Shown: positions 23,768 through 32,835 of the stretch, in pieces | Numbering within the stretch: position 1 is the stretch's first letter | How the letters are laid out: the number at the start of each line of letters is the position of its first letter | Assembly (NCBI GenBank): GCA_905214495.1 | Contig: CAJMLW010000012.1 | Span: forward strand, 1-54,833 | From: an uncultured bacterium | GTDB taxonomy: Bacteria > Bacillota > Negativicutes > Veillonellales > Veillonellaceae | Direction: 5' to 3' | DNA length: 54,833 nt | Notes under the pieces: model-generated | Told to the model about the DNA's origin: nothing | What the model saw: only the letters and a program-made list of their open reading frames with translations | Databases searched by the model: none | Translations under genes and position numbers: made by a program

Positions 23768-24934
23768 TTATAAGAAATCTTTAATTTTATCGCGTTTACC
23801 ACGATTGCGTAATTTTGTTAACGCCTTACCTTCGATTTGACGAATACGTTCACGTGTTACGTTAAAGTGTTGTCCTACTTCTTCAAGTGTACGTGGTTTA
23901 CCGTCTTTCAAACCAAAACGTAAAATCAATACTTGTTGTTCACGATCAGTTAAGCATGTGAAAACGTCTTCGATTTGCTCTTGCAACAAAATGTAGCTAG
24001 CCGCATCATCTGGTGCCACCGCATCTTGGTCTTCGATAAAATCGCCCAAATGGGAGTCTTCTTCTTCACCAATTGGTGTTTCCAAGGATACTGGCTCTTG
24101 TGCAATTTTTTGAATTTCACGAACACGTTCAGCAGTGATACCCATGCCTTCTGCAATTTCTTCTGGCGTTGGCTCTCTGCCTTTATCTTGCAATAATTGT
24201 CGGGAAATACGAATCAATTTATTGATAGTTTCAACCATGTGAACTGGAATACGTATTGTTCTCGCTTGGTCTGCAATAGCCCGCGTAATGGCTTGACGGA
24301 TCCACCATGTCGCATAGGTGGAGAATTTATAGCCTTTTGTATAGTCGAATTTATCAACCGCTTTGATAAGACCCAAGTTACCTTCTTGAATCAAATCCAA
24401 GAACAACATGCCTCTGCCAACATATCTTTTAGCGATACTTACAACAAGGCGCAAGTTAGCATCTACCAATTTCTTCTTAGCCTTTTTGCTAAGTTGAATT
24501 TCTTTATAAGTAGCATCTTCCTCTGCCCCTGCTTCGATTTGTTTTGCTAATACGATTTCTTCGTCAGCTGAAAGCAATGGAACACGACCAATTTCTTTCA
24601 AATACATACGAACTGGGTCGTCGATATTAACACTAGCATCTACGCTTAGGTCAATAGAAATATTCTTTTCGGACGCCGCATCATGGTCCTCATCAACATC
24701 ATCGTCTGGTTCGAGGGCATCGTCTTTATCATCATCCTCAACATCCGGAACAACTTCGATATTTAGTTTGTTAAAAGTAACATAAATATCATCTAATTGT
24801 TCTGCTGTTAACTCAGTTTGCTCATGAAGAGCATCTGAAATTTCTGATTGTGTCAACACACCGCTTTTACGGCCTTTTTCAAGAAGTTGTGCCACAATCT
24901 CCTCTATTTGACTTTTTTGTACTTTCTTAGCCAC
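23768..24934 (-). CDS. rpoD: Primary RNA polymerase sigma factor (sigma-70/SigA)
   Basis: 388 aa. Acidic N-terminal region 1.1 (to about residue 100), region 1.2 DPVRMYLKEIGRVPLLSADEE, region 2 with IQEGNLGLIKAVDKFDYTKGYKFSTYATWWIRQAI, region 3, and region 4 VTRERIRQIEGKALTKLR. Starts with GTG 24934 behind AAAGGAG. It follows dnaG by 21 bp, the classic macromolecular-synthesis arrangement, and ends in its own terminator. Confidence 0.97.
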   Translation of the reverse strand: MAKKVQKSQIEEIVAQLLEKGRKSGVLTQSEISDALHEQTELTAEQLDDIYVTFNKLNIEVVPDVEDDDKDDALEPDDDVDEDHDAASEKNISIDLSVDASVNIDDPVRMYLKEIGRVPLLSADEEIVLAKQIEAGAEEDATYKEIQLSKKAKKKLVDANLRLVVSIAKRYVGRGMLFLDLIQEGNLGLIKAVDKFDYTKGYKFSTYATWWIRQAITRAIADQARTIRIPVHMVETINKLIRISRQLLQDKGREPTPEEIAEGMGITAERVREIQKIAQEPVSLETPIGEEEDSHLGDFIEDQDAVAPDDAASYILLQEQIEDVFTCLTDREQQVLILRFGLKDGKPRTLEEVGQHFNVTRERIRQIEGKALTKLRNRGKRDKIKDFL

Positions 24935-24955
24935 AGCGCTCTCCTTTATTACTTA

Positions 24956-26713
24956 CTATTTAGACCATTCTCTAATTAGATTTTGTATTTCCTGACATTT
25001 ATGTAATTCGCTAATAAATGTCGAATCTCCTGCACGTTTTAACTGATCGGCCAAAATTGAGTGCATTTTATATTGTTCCCGTAGGGAATGTAGCCGTATT
25101 TTGCGGATAAGTACAGGTACAGCCTCATTTGCCTCAATTATCATAAGCCGTGAGAAAATTTCATATTCTTGAGGCGTCAATACGTCCTCCACAGATTCCG
25201 GCTGATATTGACCAGTTTGAGTAAATAAGGTGTATATCTTTTCTATTATACCCCGATATTGAATATTTTGAAAGTCATCAAGCGGTAAATATTGTACAAC
25301 CTCTTGTAAAGCCTTTGAATCAGTAATGACATGAGCCATCAATAACTCTTCATCACCACTGACAATCTTCTTAGGCTGTGTAATCTTTTCATCGACTAAT
25401 TCAATATTCCCCTTTTGGGTATAATTCCTAAAATAGCGGAATATAGTACTGTTATCTAGCCATAATGGCAATGCTAAGGCCTTTAACGCATCATCTCGAA
25501 CCGTTTGACTATGAATATTCGCAATATAAGGGAATATATCTTGCAAAACCGCCTGTTTCCCTTCTGCGTCATTCGTATCGTGTTTAATAAGAGATTCGCT
25601 TAATAAATAGTCGAGCGGCTTAACAGCCTTTTCTACTAATTCCTTAAAAGCTTTTCCGCCGTGATTTCGCACATAGTCATCAGGATCCTTGCCATCAGGC
25701 ATAGCCAACACGCGAACCTTAAAATCCGTATTCTGTAGTAATTCAATAGCCCGTGCAGCAGCCTGACGACCAGCGCCATCCATATCGTAAGCCAATATAA
25801 TTTCATCTGCTTGGCGCATCAAGATGTGACCATGATCCTTTGTATATGCCGTCCCCAACGAAGCAACTACATTGGTTACACCCTTATTATGAGCGGAAAT
25901 AACGTCCATATAGCCTTCTACTAAAATGGCTTGTTTTTCTTCGCGTATTGATTTATAAGCCTTATCAAAGGCAAATAGAATTTTACCCTTTTCAAAGATT
26001 TGGCATTCAGGAGAGTTCAAATACTTCGGTGTGCTATCATCCATAACACGGCCCCCAAAGCCGACAACACGACCTTTACCGTCCATGATTGGAAACATGA
26101 CCCGATTACGGAAGAAATCATAGGCCTGACCTTTATCATTCTTGCGAATTAAATTAAGTTCAAGCAAAATAGATTCTTCAATGCCCCGTTCTCTAAAGGC
26201 CTTATATAATCTATCCCAACCATCAGGGGCAAATCCAAGTCTAAACTTTTCTATGGTTTCATCTGTGAGTCCCCGCTTTTTTAAGTACTCTAAACCGGCC
26301 TTACCATATGATGTTTTAAGCAAGCAATTATGAAAGAAATTGGCCGCCAAATCACAAGCCTCATATAATTTCTTTCGCCGTTCCTCTCTAGCTCGCACCT
26401 GTGGTGAAAGCTTTGCTTCTGGCAATGGTATATTAGCTCGATTAGCAAGCCGTTCCAAGGCCTCAACAAAGGTAATTCCTTCTAGTTCCATCAAAAACTT
26501 GATGGCATTTCCCGATGCATGGCAGCCAAAACAATAATAAAACCCCTTGTCAGGAGCCACACTAAAAGATGGCGTCTTCTCATTGTGAAATGGACAACAA
26601 CCCCAATAATTCTTACCTTTTTTCTTTAATGTAACGTGTTCTGATACAACGGATACGATATCATTGGCATCTTTAATTTGTTCAATTAATTCATTTTCAA
26701 AATATCGACTCAC
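24956..26713 (-). CDS. dnaG: DNA primase
   Basis: 585 aa. CHC2 zinc finger C40-P-F-H43...C61-F-G-C64, then the TOPRIM core (AILVEGYMDVI and AYDMDGAGRQAA with acidic residues), and a helical C-terminal helicase-interacting domain. Makes RNA primers at the fork. GTG start at 26713 with AAAGGAGG 7 bp upstream. Confidence 0.97.
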   Translation of the reverse strand: MSRYFENELIEQIKDANDIVSVVSEHVTLKKKGKNYWGCCPFHNEKTPSFSVAPDKGFYYCFGCHASGNAIKFLMELEGITFVEALERLANRANIPLPEAKLSPQVRAREERRKKLYEACDLAANFFHNCLLKTSYGKAGLEYLKKRGLTDETIEKFRLGFAPDGWDRLYKAFRERGIEESILLELNLIRKNDKGQAYDFFRNRVMFPIMDGKGRVVGFGGRVMDDSTPKYLNSPECQIFEKGKILFAFDKAYKSIREEKQAILVEGYMDVISAHNKGVTNVVASLGTAYTKDHGHILMRQADEIILAYDMDGAGRQAAARAIELLQNTDFKVRVLAMPDGKDPDDYVRNHGGKAFKELVEKAVKPLDYLLSESLIKHDTNDAEGKQAVLQDIFPYIANIHSQTVRDDALKALALPLWLDNSTIFRYFRNYTQKGNIELVDEKITQPKKIVSGDEELLMAHVITDSKALQEVVQYLPLDDFQNIQYRGIIEKIYTLFTQTGQYQPESVEDVLTPQEYEIFSRLMIIEANEAVPVLIRKIRLHSLREQYKMHSILADQLKRAGDSTFISELHKCQEIQNLIREWSK

Positions 26714-26829
26714 CAGAACACCTCCTTTTAATTTTTATATTTTATCGAATATACAATCATAGAAAAAAGGGTCTATAATTCTATATTCGATAAAACTTTC
26801 AAAAATCCTCTAATATAATAGCCTACAAT
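26714..26829. other. dnaG upstream region
   Basis: AT-rich. A loose minus-strand promoter TTGAAA (26801-26796) with 18-bp spacer and TTATAG (26777-26772) could drive dnaG-rpoD. No other element recognised. Confidence 0.35.
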
Positions 26830-26864
26830 TAAAAAGGATAGGCTGCAATATAATATTGCAGCCT
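26830..26864 (-). terminator. Intrinsic terminator after rny
   Basis: TAGGCTGCAATA / TATTGCAGCCTA perfect 12-bp stem with a 2-base centre, then TCCTTTTT on the minus strand. A second copy of ATTGTAGGCT just beyond could pair alternatively. Confidence 0.85.
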
Positions 26865-26883
26865 ACAATTTTTGGTATAATGC

Positions 26884-28443
26884 TTATTTAGCAAAATCAA
26901 CAACGCGTGTTTCACGAATAACAACTACCTTGATTTGACCAGGATATTCTAATTCGGATTCAATGCGTTTTACAATATTCCGAACAAGTAATGTAGATTC
27001 AGCTTCATCAATCTTATCCGGTTTTACTACAACGCGAATTTCTCGACCAGCTTGAATAGCAAAGCACTTTTCAACGCCGTCGAAAGATTCAGCGATTTCT
27101 TCCAATTTAGATAATCGTTTTAAGTAATTTTCTAAGGTTTCTCTACGAGCACCTGGACGGGCTGCAGAGATAGCATCTGCTGCTGCTACGAGAACAGCCT
27201 CTACGGATTGGAATTCTTCATCACCATGATGGGCTCCAATACAGTTGATTACTGCTGCGCTTTCACGATACTTACGGGCTACATCAACACCGATTTCCAC
27301 ATGGGAACCTTCGATTTCACGATCTAGAGCTTTACCGATATCATGAATTAAACCACCTCGTTTAGCCAATGTCACATCACAGCCAAGTTCTGCAGCCATA
27401 AGACCTGCTAAATGAGATACTTCGATAGAATGTTTTAACACATTTTGACCGTAACTAGTACGGTATTTCAAACGCCCTAAAATTTTAATAATTTCAGGAT
27501 GTAAGCCATGAACATCTGCCTCAAAGGTTGCTTGTTCACCGGCTTCTTTAATTGTTTGGTCCACTTCTTTACGAGCTTTTGCCACCATCTCTTCAATACG
27601 AGCTGGATGAATTCGACCATCGACAATCAATTTTTCCAATGCAATTCGCGCTACTTCACGACGAATTGGATCAAAGCCTGATAGAATAACAGCTTCTGGT
27701 GTATCATCGATAATTAAATCAATGCCAGTTAATGTTTCTAGAGCACGAATATTACGACCTTCACGACCAATAATACGTCCCTTCATTTCATCATTTGGCA
27801 ATGCGACAACAGAAACAGTTGTTTCTGCGACATGATCAGCTGCACAACGTTGAATAGCGCCGGAAATAATTTCCTTAGCCTTTTTCTCAGCTTCGTCTTT
27901 AGCTTGCTGTTCCATTTCTTTTACCATGATAGCTGTTTCATGACGGATTTCTTGTTCTACATTGGTTAACAAGATATTCCGAGCTTCATCAAAGGTCATA
28001 CCAGAAATACGTTCTAATTCTGCCATTTGCTTTTCATACAAAGCATCAATTTTTTCTTTGCTTTGAACTAAGTCAGCTTCTTTACGATGTAAAGCTTCCT
28101 CTTTGTGCTCAATATTGTCTAATTTTTTATCCAAAGATTCTTCTTTTTGAAGAATACGGCGTTCCATACGTTGTAATTCAGAACGACGCTCTTTATTTTC
28201 TCGTTCTACATCAGAACGGAGCTTATGAATTTCTTCTTTCGCCTCTAATAAAGCTTCTTTCTTTTTAGACTCGGCCATGCGCTCACCATTTGCGACAATG
28301 CGCTCAGCCTCTTGCTCAGCTTGATTCAGTTTTCCTTCAGCGATATTTTTTCGTAAAAAATAGCCTACACCTAGTCCAATTAGCACCATTACTACTGCAA
28401 TTAGACTATACTCTAAAATCAGTCTCACCTCCTGTATCTTCAC
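26884..28443 (-). CDS. rny: Ribonuclease Y
   Basis: 519 aa as given from GTG 28443. N-terminal membrane helix (LIAVVMVLIGLGVGYFL, about 13-30), long coiled coil (30-190), KH domain (VALPNDEMKGRIIGREGRNIRALE), HD domain with HSIEVSHLAG and the GLIHDIGKALD metal site, and a C-terminal conserved tail. Main endonuclease for mRNA turnover, at the membrane. Start uncertain: GTG 28443 has no ribosome site, whereas a strong AGGAGG (28433-28428) lies inside the frame and is followed by CTG 28422 or ATT 28419. Confidence 0.93.
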   Translation of the reverse strand: MKIQEVRLILEYSLIAVVMVLIGLGVGYFLRKNIAEGKLNQAEQEAERIVANGERMAESKKKEALLEAKEEIHKLRSDVERENKERRSELQRMERRILQKEESLDKKLDNIEHKEEALHRKEADLVQSKEKIDALYEKQMAELERISGMTFDEARNILLTNVEQEIRHETAIMVKEMEQQAKDEAEKKAKEIISGAIQRCAADHVAETTVSVVALPNDEMKGRIIGREGRNIRALETLTGIDLIIDDTPEAVILSGFDPIRREVARIALEKLIVDGRIHPARIEEMVAKARKEVDQTIKEAGEQATFEADVHGLHPEIIKILGRLKYRTSYGQNVLKHSIEVSHLAGLMAAELGCDVTLAKRGGLIHDIGKALDREIEGSHVEIGVDVARKYRESAAVINCIGAHHGDEEFQSVEAVLVAAADAISAARPGARRETLENYLKRLSKLEEIAESFDGVEKCFAIQAGREIRVVVKPDKIDEAESTLLVRNIVKRIESELEYPGQIKVVVIRETRVVDFAK

Positions 28444-28530
28444 ATACGGGCACTACGCCCCTTGTTTCCTGATTTTTAACATATTAAATTAATAACCTAT
28501 AATACATTATATGTTTACAAGGCTATTTTA

Positions 28531-28559
28531 ATTTTATTCTTGAAAGCCCTTTCTGTCAA
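28531..28559 (-). promoter_or_regulatory. Promoter of rny
   Basis: Consensus TTGACA (28559-28554), 17-bp spacer, TAAAAT (28536-28531) on the minus strand. The -35 overlaps the recX stop. Confidence 0.75.
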
Positions 28560-29008
28560 GATTGATAGGCCTCGCAAACCTTAGTAATAGTGCTCATAGA
28601 AAATCCCCTGTTTTTTAGGAAATTCATTATTTTTATACGCGGAATATCGCTTATAGATTCACCATATTTTTTATCTACGATTCGAAAAGCGGCTGCCATT
28701 TCATCATAATTTTCAATATCACGAGGCACATCAAGTCCTCTCTGTTTCATTTTTTTCTTTATAAGATATGCACCATATTTCTGCTCACTCATCAAATAGG
28801 ATACAACCTGTTTTGCTAAACGCTCATCATTAATATAATCATAGTAAATTAATCGCTCTTCTACGTAATCGATGAGATCCGATGGAATCTGTTTTCGTTT
28901 CATCTTTTGGCGCAGCTCATAAGAGCTTAAAAAGCGCTGTGCAAGAAATCGATAGGCTTGATCTAACGCAGCCTGCTTTTCCTCTTCTGTAAACATATCG
29001 TCTATCAT
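28556..29008 (-). CDS. recX: Regulatory protein RecX
   Basis: 150 aa, three-helix repeat protein (RFLAQRFLSSYELRQKMKRKQIPSDLIDYVEERLIYYDYINDERLA...KYGAYLIKKKMKQRG). Binds RecA filaments and modulates strand exchange. It follows recA across a terminator, so its level is probably set by readthrough. Confidence 0.9.
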   Translation of the reverse strand: MIDDMFTEEEKQAALDQAYRFLAQRFLSSYELRQKMKRKQIPSDLIDYVEERLIYYDYINDERLAKQVVSYLMSEQKYGAYLIKKKMKQRGLDVPRDIENYDEMAAAFRIVDKKYGESISDIPRIKIMNFLKNRGFSMSTITKVCEAYQS

Positions 29009-29021
29009 AATAACCTCAATG

Positions 29022-29050
29022 AAAAAGGGCTACACAGTAGCCCTTTTTTT
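29022..29050. terminator. Terminator between recA and recX
   Basis: GGGCTAC-ACA-GTAGCCC flanked by A5 and T7 tracts, able to work on both strands. It sits 15 bp after the recA stop and probably attenuates recX. Confidence 0.88.
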
Positions 29051-29064
29051 ATATGCTATATCGA

Positions 29065-30108
29065 TTAATCTTCTTCTGGTGTAGCATCTTCGCCAACAAC
29101 ATCAAATGTTTCTGGTTCAGCTGCTAATGTATCACGAATGATACGATCGATTTCTTCAGCTACTTGAGGATTATCGAAGAGGTATTGTTTTGCCGCTTCT
29201 TTACCTTGTCCCATCCGTTCCCCATTATAGGAATACCACGCGCCAGATTTTTTGATAATTTCCATATTAGTACCGATATCGATAAGAGTACCTTCTCTGG
29301 AAATCCCTTGACCATACATCAAATCAAATTCAGCAGTTTTAAATGGAGGTGCCACCTTGTTCTTAACAACCTTAACCTTTGTACGGGCCCCTACATTTTC
29401 ATTATTGGCCTTAATCAATTCGCCCTTACGCACATCAAGACGTACAGAAGAATAGAATTTTAAGGCACGACCACCGGTCGTTGTTTCAGGATTACCAAAC
29501 ATTACGCCTACCTTTTCACGCAATTGGTTGATAAAGATAACGACCGTTTTTGTCTTATTGATAGTACCTGTTAATTTACGCAATGCTTTACTCATCAAAC
29601 GGGCGTGGAGACCTACGTGAGCATCACCCATTTCCCCTTCAATTTCTGCTTTAGGTACCAATGCAGCAACAGAGTCAACTACAACGATATCTACAGCTCC
29701 ACTACGTACAAGCGCCTCTGTAATTTCTAAGGCTTGTTCACCATTGTCTGGTTGGGAAATTAACAAGTTATTAATATCTACACCAAGATTACGTGCATAA
29801 ATTGGATCCATTGCATGTTCCGCATCAATAAATGCAGCGACGCCACCTTGTTTTTGCGCTTCAGCTACAGCGTGAAGAGCAACAGTTGTTTTACCAGATG
29901 ATTCTGGGCCATAAATTTCAATGACACGACCACGAGGGAAGCCACCTACACCTACGGCAAGGTCAATGGCAAGAGAACCGGAGGAAATAACCTCAACATT
30001 CATACGGTCTGCCGCTTCACCTAGGCGCATGATAGCACCTTTCCCAAAGTCTTTTTCTATTTGTTTTAATGCGTTATCCAACGCTGCTTGTCTACCATCA
30101 ACAGCCAT
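29065..30108 (-). CDS. recA: Recombinase RecA
   Basis: 347 aa. Walker A GPESSGKT (67-74), Walker B-like DIVVVDSVAAL, L1/L2 loops (GEMGDAHVGLHARLMSKALRKL; GNPETTTGG), C-terminal acidic tail (EDATPEED). Strand exchange and LexA activation. Start overlaps the cinA stop (TAATG), so cinA-recA are co-translated. No clear LexA box seen in front of recA itself. Confidence 0.98.
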   Translation of the reverse strand: MAVDGRQAALDNALKQIEKDFGKGAIMRLGEAADRMNVEVISSGSLAIDLAVGVGGFPRGRVIEIYGPESSGKTTVALHAVAEAQKQGGVAAFIDAEHAMDPIYARNLGVDINNLLISQPDNGEQALEITEALVRSGAVDIVVVDSVAALVPKAEIEGEMGDAHVGLHARLMSKALRKLTGTINKTKTVVIFINQLREKVGVMFGNPETTTGGRALKFYSSVRLDVRKGELIKANNENVGARTKVKVVKNKVAPPFKTAEFDLMYGQGISREGTLIDIGTNMEIIKKSGAWYSYNGERMGQGKEAAKQYLFDNPQVAEEIDRIIRDTLAAEPETFDVVGEDATPEED

Positions 30109-31358
30109 TATTTATCCCCTTTTTCTTGAATATACAAATTCACATAATATAATGCTAATTCAGCTGCACTTTGTCGAATATCTTCTCGATTACCAATAAG
30201 ATTAGCCTTATGAGCAACGGTTCCACGTGGCCCGGTTACACCAAACCAAACGAGACCCACTGGTTTATCTGGCGTACCACCACCAGGGCCTGCTATCCCC
30301 GTTGTAGACACCGCATATGTCGTATTGCATACGCGTTTTGCACCTTCAGCCATCGCTTTGGCTACTTGTTCGCTCACGGCACCATATGTATCGAGTAAAT
30401 CTTGTGGCACACCTAAGACCCGATGTTTTACATCATTGCTATAGGATATAATACCACCCATATAGTAATCACTACTACCACTTACGTTTGTCAATAGTTT
30501 ACCAACTAAACCAGATGTACAAGACTCTGCCGTAGCCATGGTAGCCGCCGATTCTTTTAACGTATTACCTAGAGTTTCCTCCATAGAAATATCCAATTTA
30601 CGGCCAATCAACGTACCTAACCGACGACGAATAATTTCGTCCCATGGATCCAATAATCTATGTGCTTCATCGAGGGATGCAGCCTTTGCAGTAATGCGTA
30701 ATTCAATGTAGCCTTTTTTTATTAACAAGGCTATGGTTGGATTTGATTGTTGCTTAATTAAATCCATCACGCGCTCTTCTAAATCGATTTCACGAATATT
30801 ATAAACGCCATATCGATAAGACGTTACAACACCTTGTGAGCCAAAACGCTTATGAAGGTAAGGTACTACACTTTGTGTAAACATCCCCTTCATTTCACCT
30901 GGAGGTCCTGGTAATAGTATATAGGTTACATCGCCATCTACGGTTACTACGCCTGGTGCAACACCGACAGGATTGGCTAAAACACTAGAGTCATCAGGCA
31001 ACATAGCCTCTCTACGACTCGCATCAGGCATTTCACGACCTACTCGTTTGAAAAACTGTCGCACTTCAGCCATAGCATCGTCATTATATACGACACTGCG
31101 ATTCAAGGATGACGCCAACACTCGACGTGTTATATCCCCCTGAGTTGGCCCTAACCCACCTGTACTAATCACAAGATCCGCACGTTGAGCTGCTTTTTTA
31201 AACACTTCAGCCATGCGGCCTGGATTGTCGCCAACCACAGATTGATACGCTATGGTATAACCTAATTTATTAAGTTCCTGAGCTAGCCAAGAGACATTGG
31301 TATTCACCGTATCCCCTAGCAGTAATTCAGAACCTGTAGAAATTAATTCTACAATCAT
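30108..31358 (-). CDS. cinA: CinA family competence/damage protein (nicotinamide-nucleotide amidase domain)
   Basis: 416 aa. N-terminal MoaB/MogA-like COG1058 domain (ELISTGSELLLGDTVNTN; STGGLGPTQGDIT), C-terminal CinA deamidase domain (ATAESCTSGLVGKLLTNVSGSSDYYMGGIISYSN; TGIAGPGGGTPDKPVGLVW). Known activity: nicotinamide mononucleotide deamidation and ADP-ribose hydrolysis. Ahead of recA, as in Bacillus and Streptococcus. GGGAGG before ATG 31358. Confidence 0.94.
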   Translation of the reverse strand: MIVELISTGSELLLGDTVNTNVSWLAQELNKLGYTIAYQSVVGDNPGRMAEVFKKAAQRADLVISTGGLGPTQGDITRRVLASSLNRSVVYNDDAMAEVRQFFKRVGREMPDASRREAMLPDDSSVLANPVGVAPGVVTVDGDVTYILLPGPPGEMKGMFTQSVVPYLHKRFGSQGVVTSYRYGVYNIREIDLEERVMDLIKQQSNPTIALLIKKGYIELRITAKAASLDEAHRLLDPWDEIIRRRLGTLIGRKLDISMEETLGNTLKESAATMATAESCTSGLVGKLLTNVSGSSDYYMGGIISYSNDVKHRVLGVPQDLLDTYGAVSEQVAKAMAEGAKRVCNTTYAVSTTGIAGPGGGTPDKPVGLVWFGVTGPRGTVAHKANLIGNREDIRQSAAELALYYVNLYIQEKGDK

Positions 31359-31421
31359 TGTAAATACCTCCCATCACTTCAGATGTGTTAATAGTGGTAT
31401 TACCTAATACACCAATTAATA

Positions 31422-32768
31422 TTATTCTACGATAGTAGCTACTACATCGTAAGCAAAACCTTGCTCTACCTGTACCTGCACAATATCGCCAGGCTTAACC
31501 TTATCACCACAGTCTTCGATATACATGTTCCCATCTACATCAGGAGCTTGCGATTTCAAACGACCTTTTGCAAGAACAGTATCATTATCGCCTTCTTCTA
31601 ACTCTTCAACCATAGCGTAATCAATAGTGCCTTCTAAATCGCGGTTGTTCTCTTCAGAGATAGCGGCTTGTATAGACATCAACGTATGGTAACGTTCTTC
31701 TTTGACCTCTTCTGACACTTGATCTTCACGAGCCCCTGCAATGGTTCCTTCCTCTTGAGAATAAGTGAATACACCCATGTTATCAAATTTGATATCCTTC
31801 ACAAATTCACAAAGTTCTTGGAACTGTTCATCTGTTTCACCAGGGAATCCAACAATAATCGATGTACGCAATGTAACATGAGTTGGTGCATTGCGGATTT
31901 TCTTTAATAATCGCTCAATATCCTCACGAGAATCACGACGATTCATTTGTTTAAGAATATCGTTGTTTACATGTTGTAATGGTATATCAACATATTTACA
32001 AAGCTTCGGTTCATTGACGATAATATCAAGCAATTCATCACTAAAGAATGTTGGATATAAATAGAGCATGCGAATCCACTCGATTCCCTCAACCTTAGTT
32101 AATTCTTTTAACAGCTCTGTAAGTAATGGTTTACCATTATTTAAATCAATGCCGTAGCTAGTCGTATCTTGTGCAATAAGAACGATTTCTTTAACCCCTG
32201 ACGCAGCTAATCGTTTAACTTCAGCCTCAATAGATTCAATGGAACGACTTCTAAATGCACCACGCACCTTAGGAATGATACAGAATGTACAACCATTGTT
32301 ACAACCTTCTGCAATTTTTACATACGCACTGTAGCGAGGCGTCGTTTGAATGCGAGGCATGCGTTCATCATAGATATTAGTGATATTTTCCATGATACAG
32401 CTACGATTGCCATGCTCAATCGCATCAACAGCTACCATAATTTGATCCCATGCACCAGTACCAATAAGGGCATCAATTTCAGGGATTTCTGTAAACAACT
32501 CATCTTGGTATTGTTGACTCAAGCAACCTGCTACAATTAAGCCTTTACAACAACCAGTTTCTTTATACTGAGCAGCTTCAAGAATCGTATTGATAGATTC
32601 TTCCTTAGCTTTCTCTATAAAGGTACATGTATTTATGATAATTAAGTCAGCCTCATGTAAATTATCGGTAATAGTATAACCATCATCCTTTAACAATCCA
32701 AGCATAACCTCTGTATCTACTAAATTTTTAGCACAACCTAGGCTAATATATCCCAATGATTTGGTCAT
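31422..32768 (-). CDS. rimO: Ribosomal protein uS12 methylthiotransferase
   Basis: 448 aa. N-terminal UPF0004 domain with cluster cysteines C12, C48 and C82, radical SAM motif C156-N-N-G-C160-T-F-C163, C-terminal TRAM domain (about 385-448). GCAKNLVDTE is typical of RimO rather than MiaB. It methylthiolates the conserved Asp of S12. AAGAAAGGA before ATG 32768. Confidence 0.93.
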   Translation of the reverse strand: MTKSLGYISLGCAKNLVDTEVMLGLLKDDGYTITDNLHEADLIIINTCTFIEKAKEESINTILEAAQYKETGCCKGLIVAGCLSQQYQDELFTEIPEIDALIGTGAWDQIMVAVDAIEHGNRSCIMENITNIYDERMPRIQTTPRYSAYVKIAEGCNNGCTFCIIPKVRGAFRSRSIESIEAEVKRLAASGVKEIVLIAQDTTSYGIDLNNGKPLLTELLKELTKVEGIEWIRMLYLYPTFFSDELLDIIVNEPKLCKYVDIPLQHVNNDILKQMNRRDSREDIERLLKKIRNAPTHVTLRTSIIVGFPGETDEQFQELCEFVKDIKFDNMGVFTYSQEEGTIAGAREDQVSEEVKEERYHTLMSIQAAISEENNRDLEGTIDYAMVEELEEGDNDTVLAKGRLKSQAPDVDGNMYIEDCGDKVKPGDIVQVQVEQGFAYDVVATIVE

Positions 32769-32835
32769 TCTAAATCCTTTCTTATTTATAGAATGTAACG
32801 ATATTGTATACGTATTTTATAGAAATACTCTTCTA

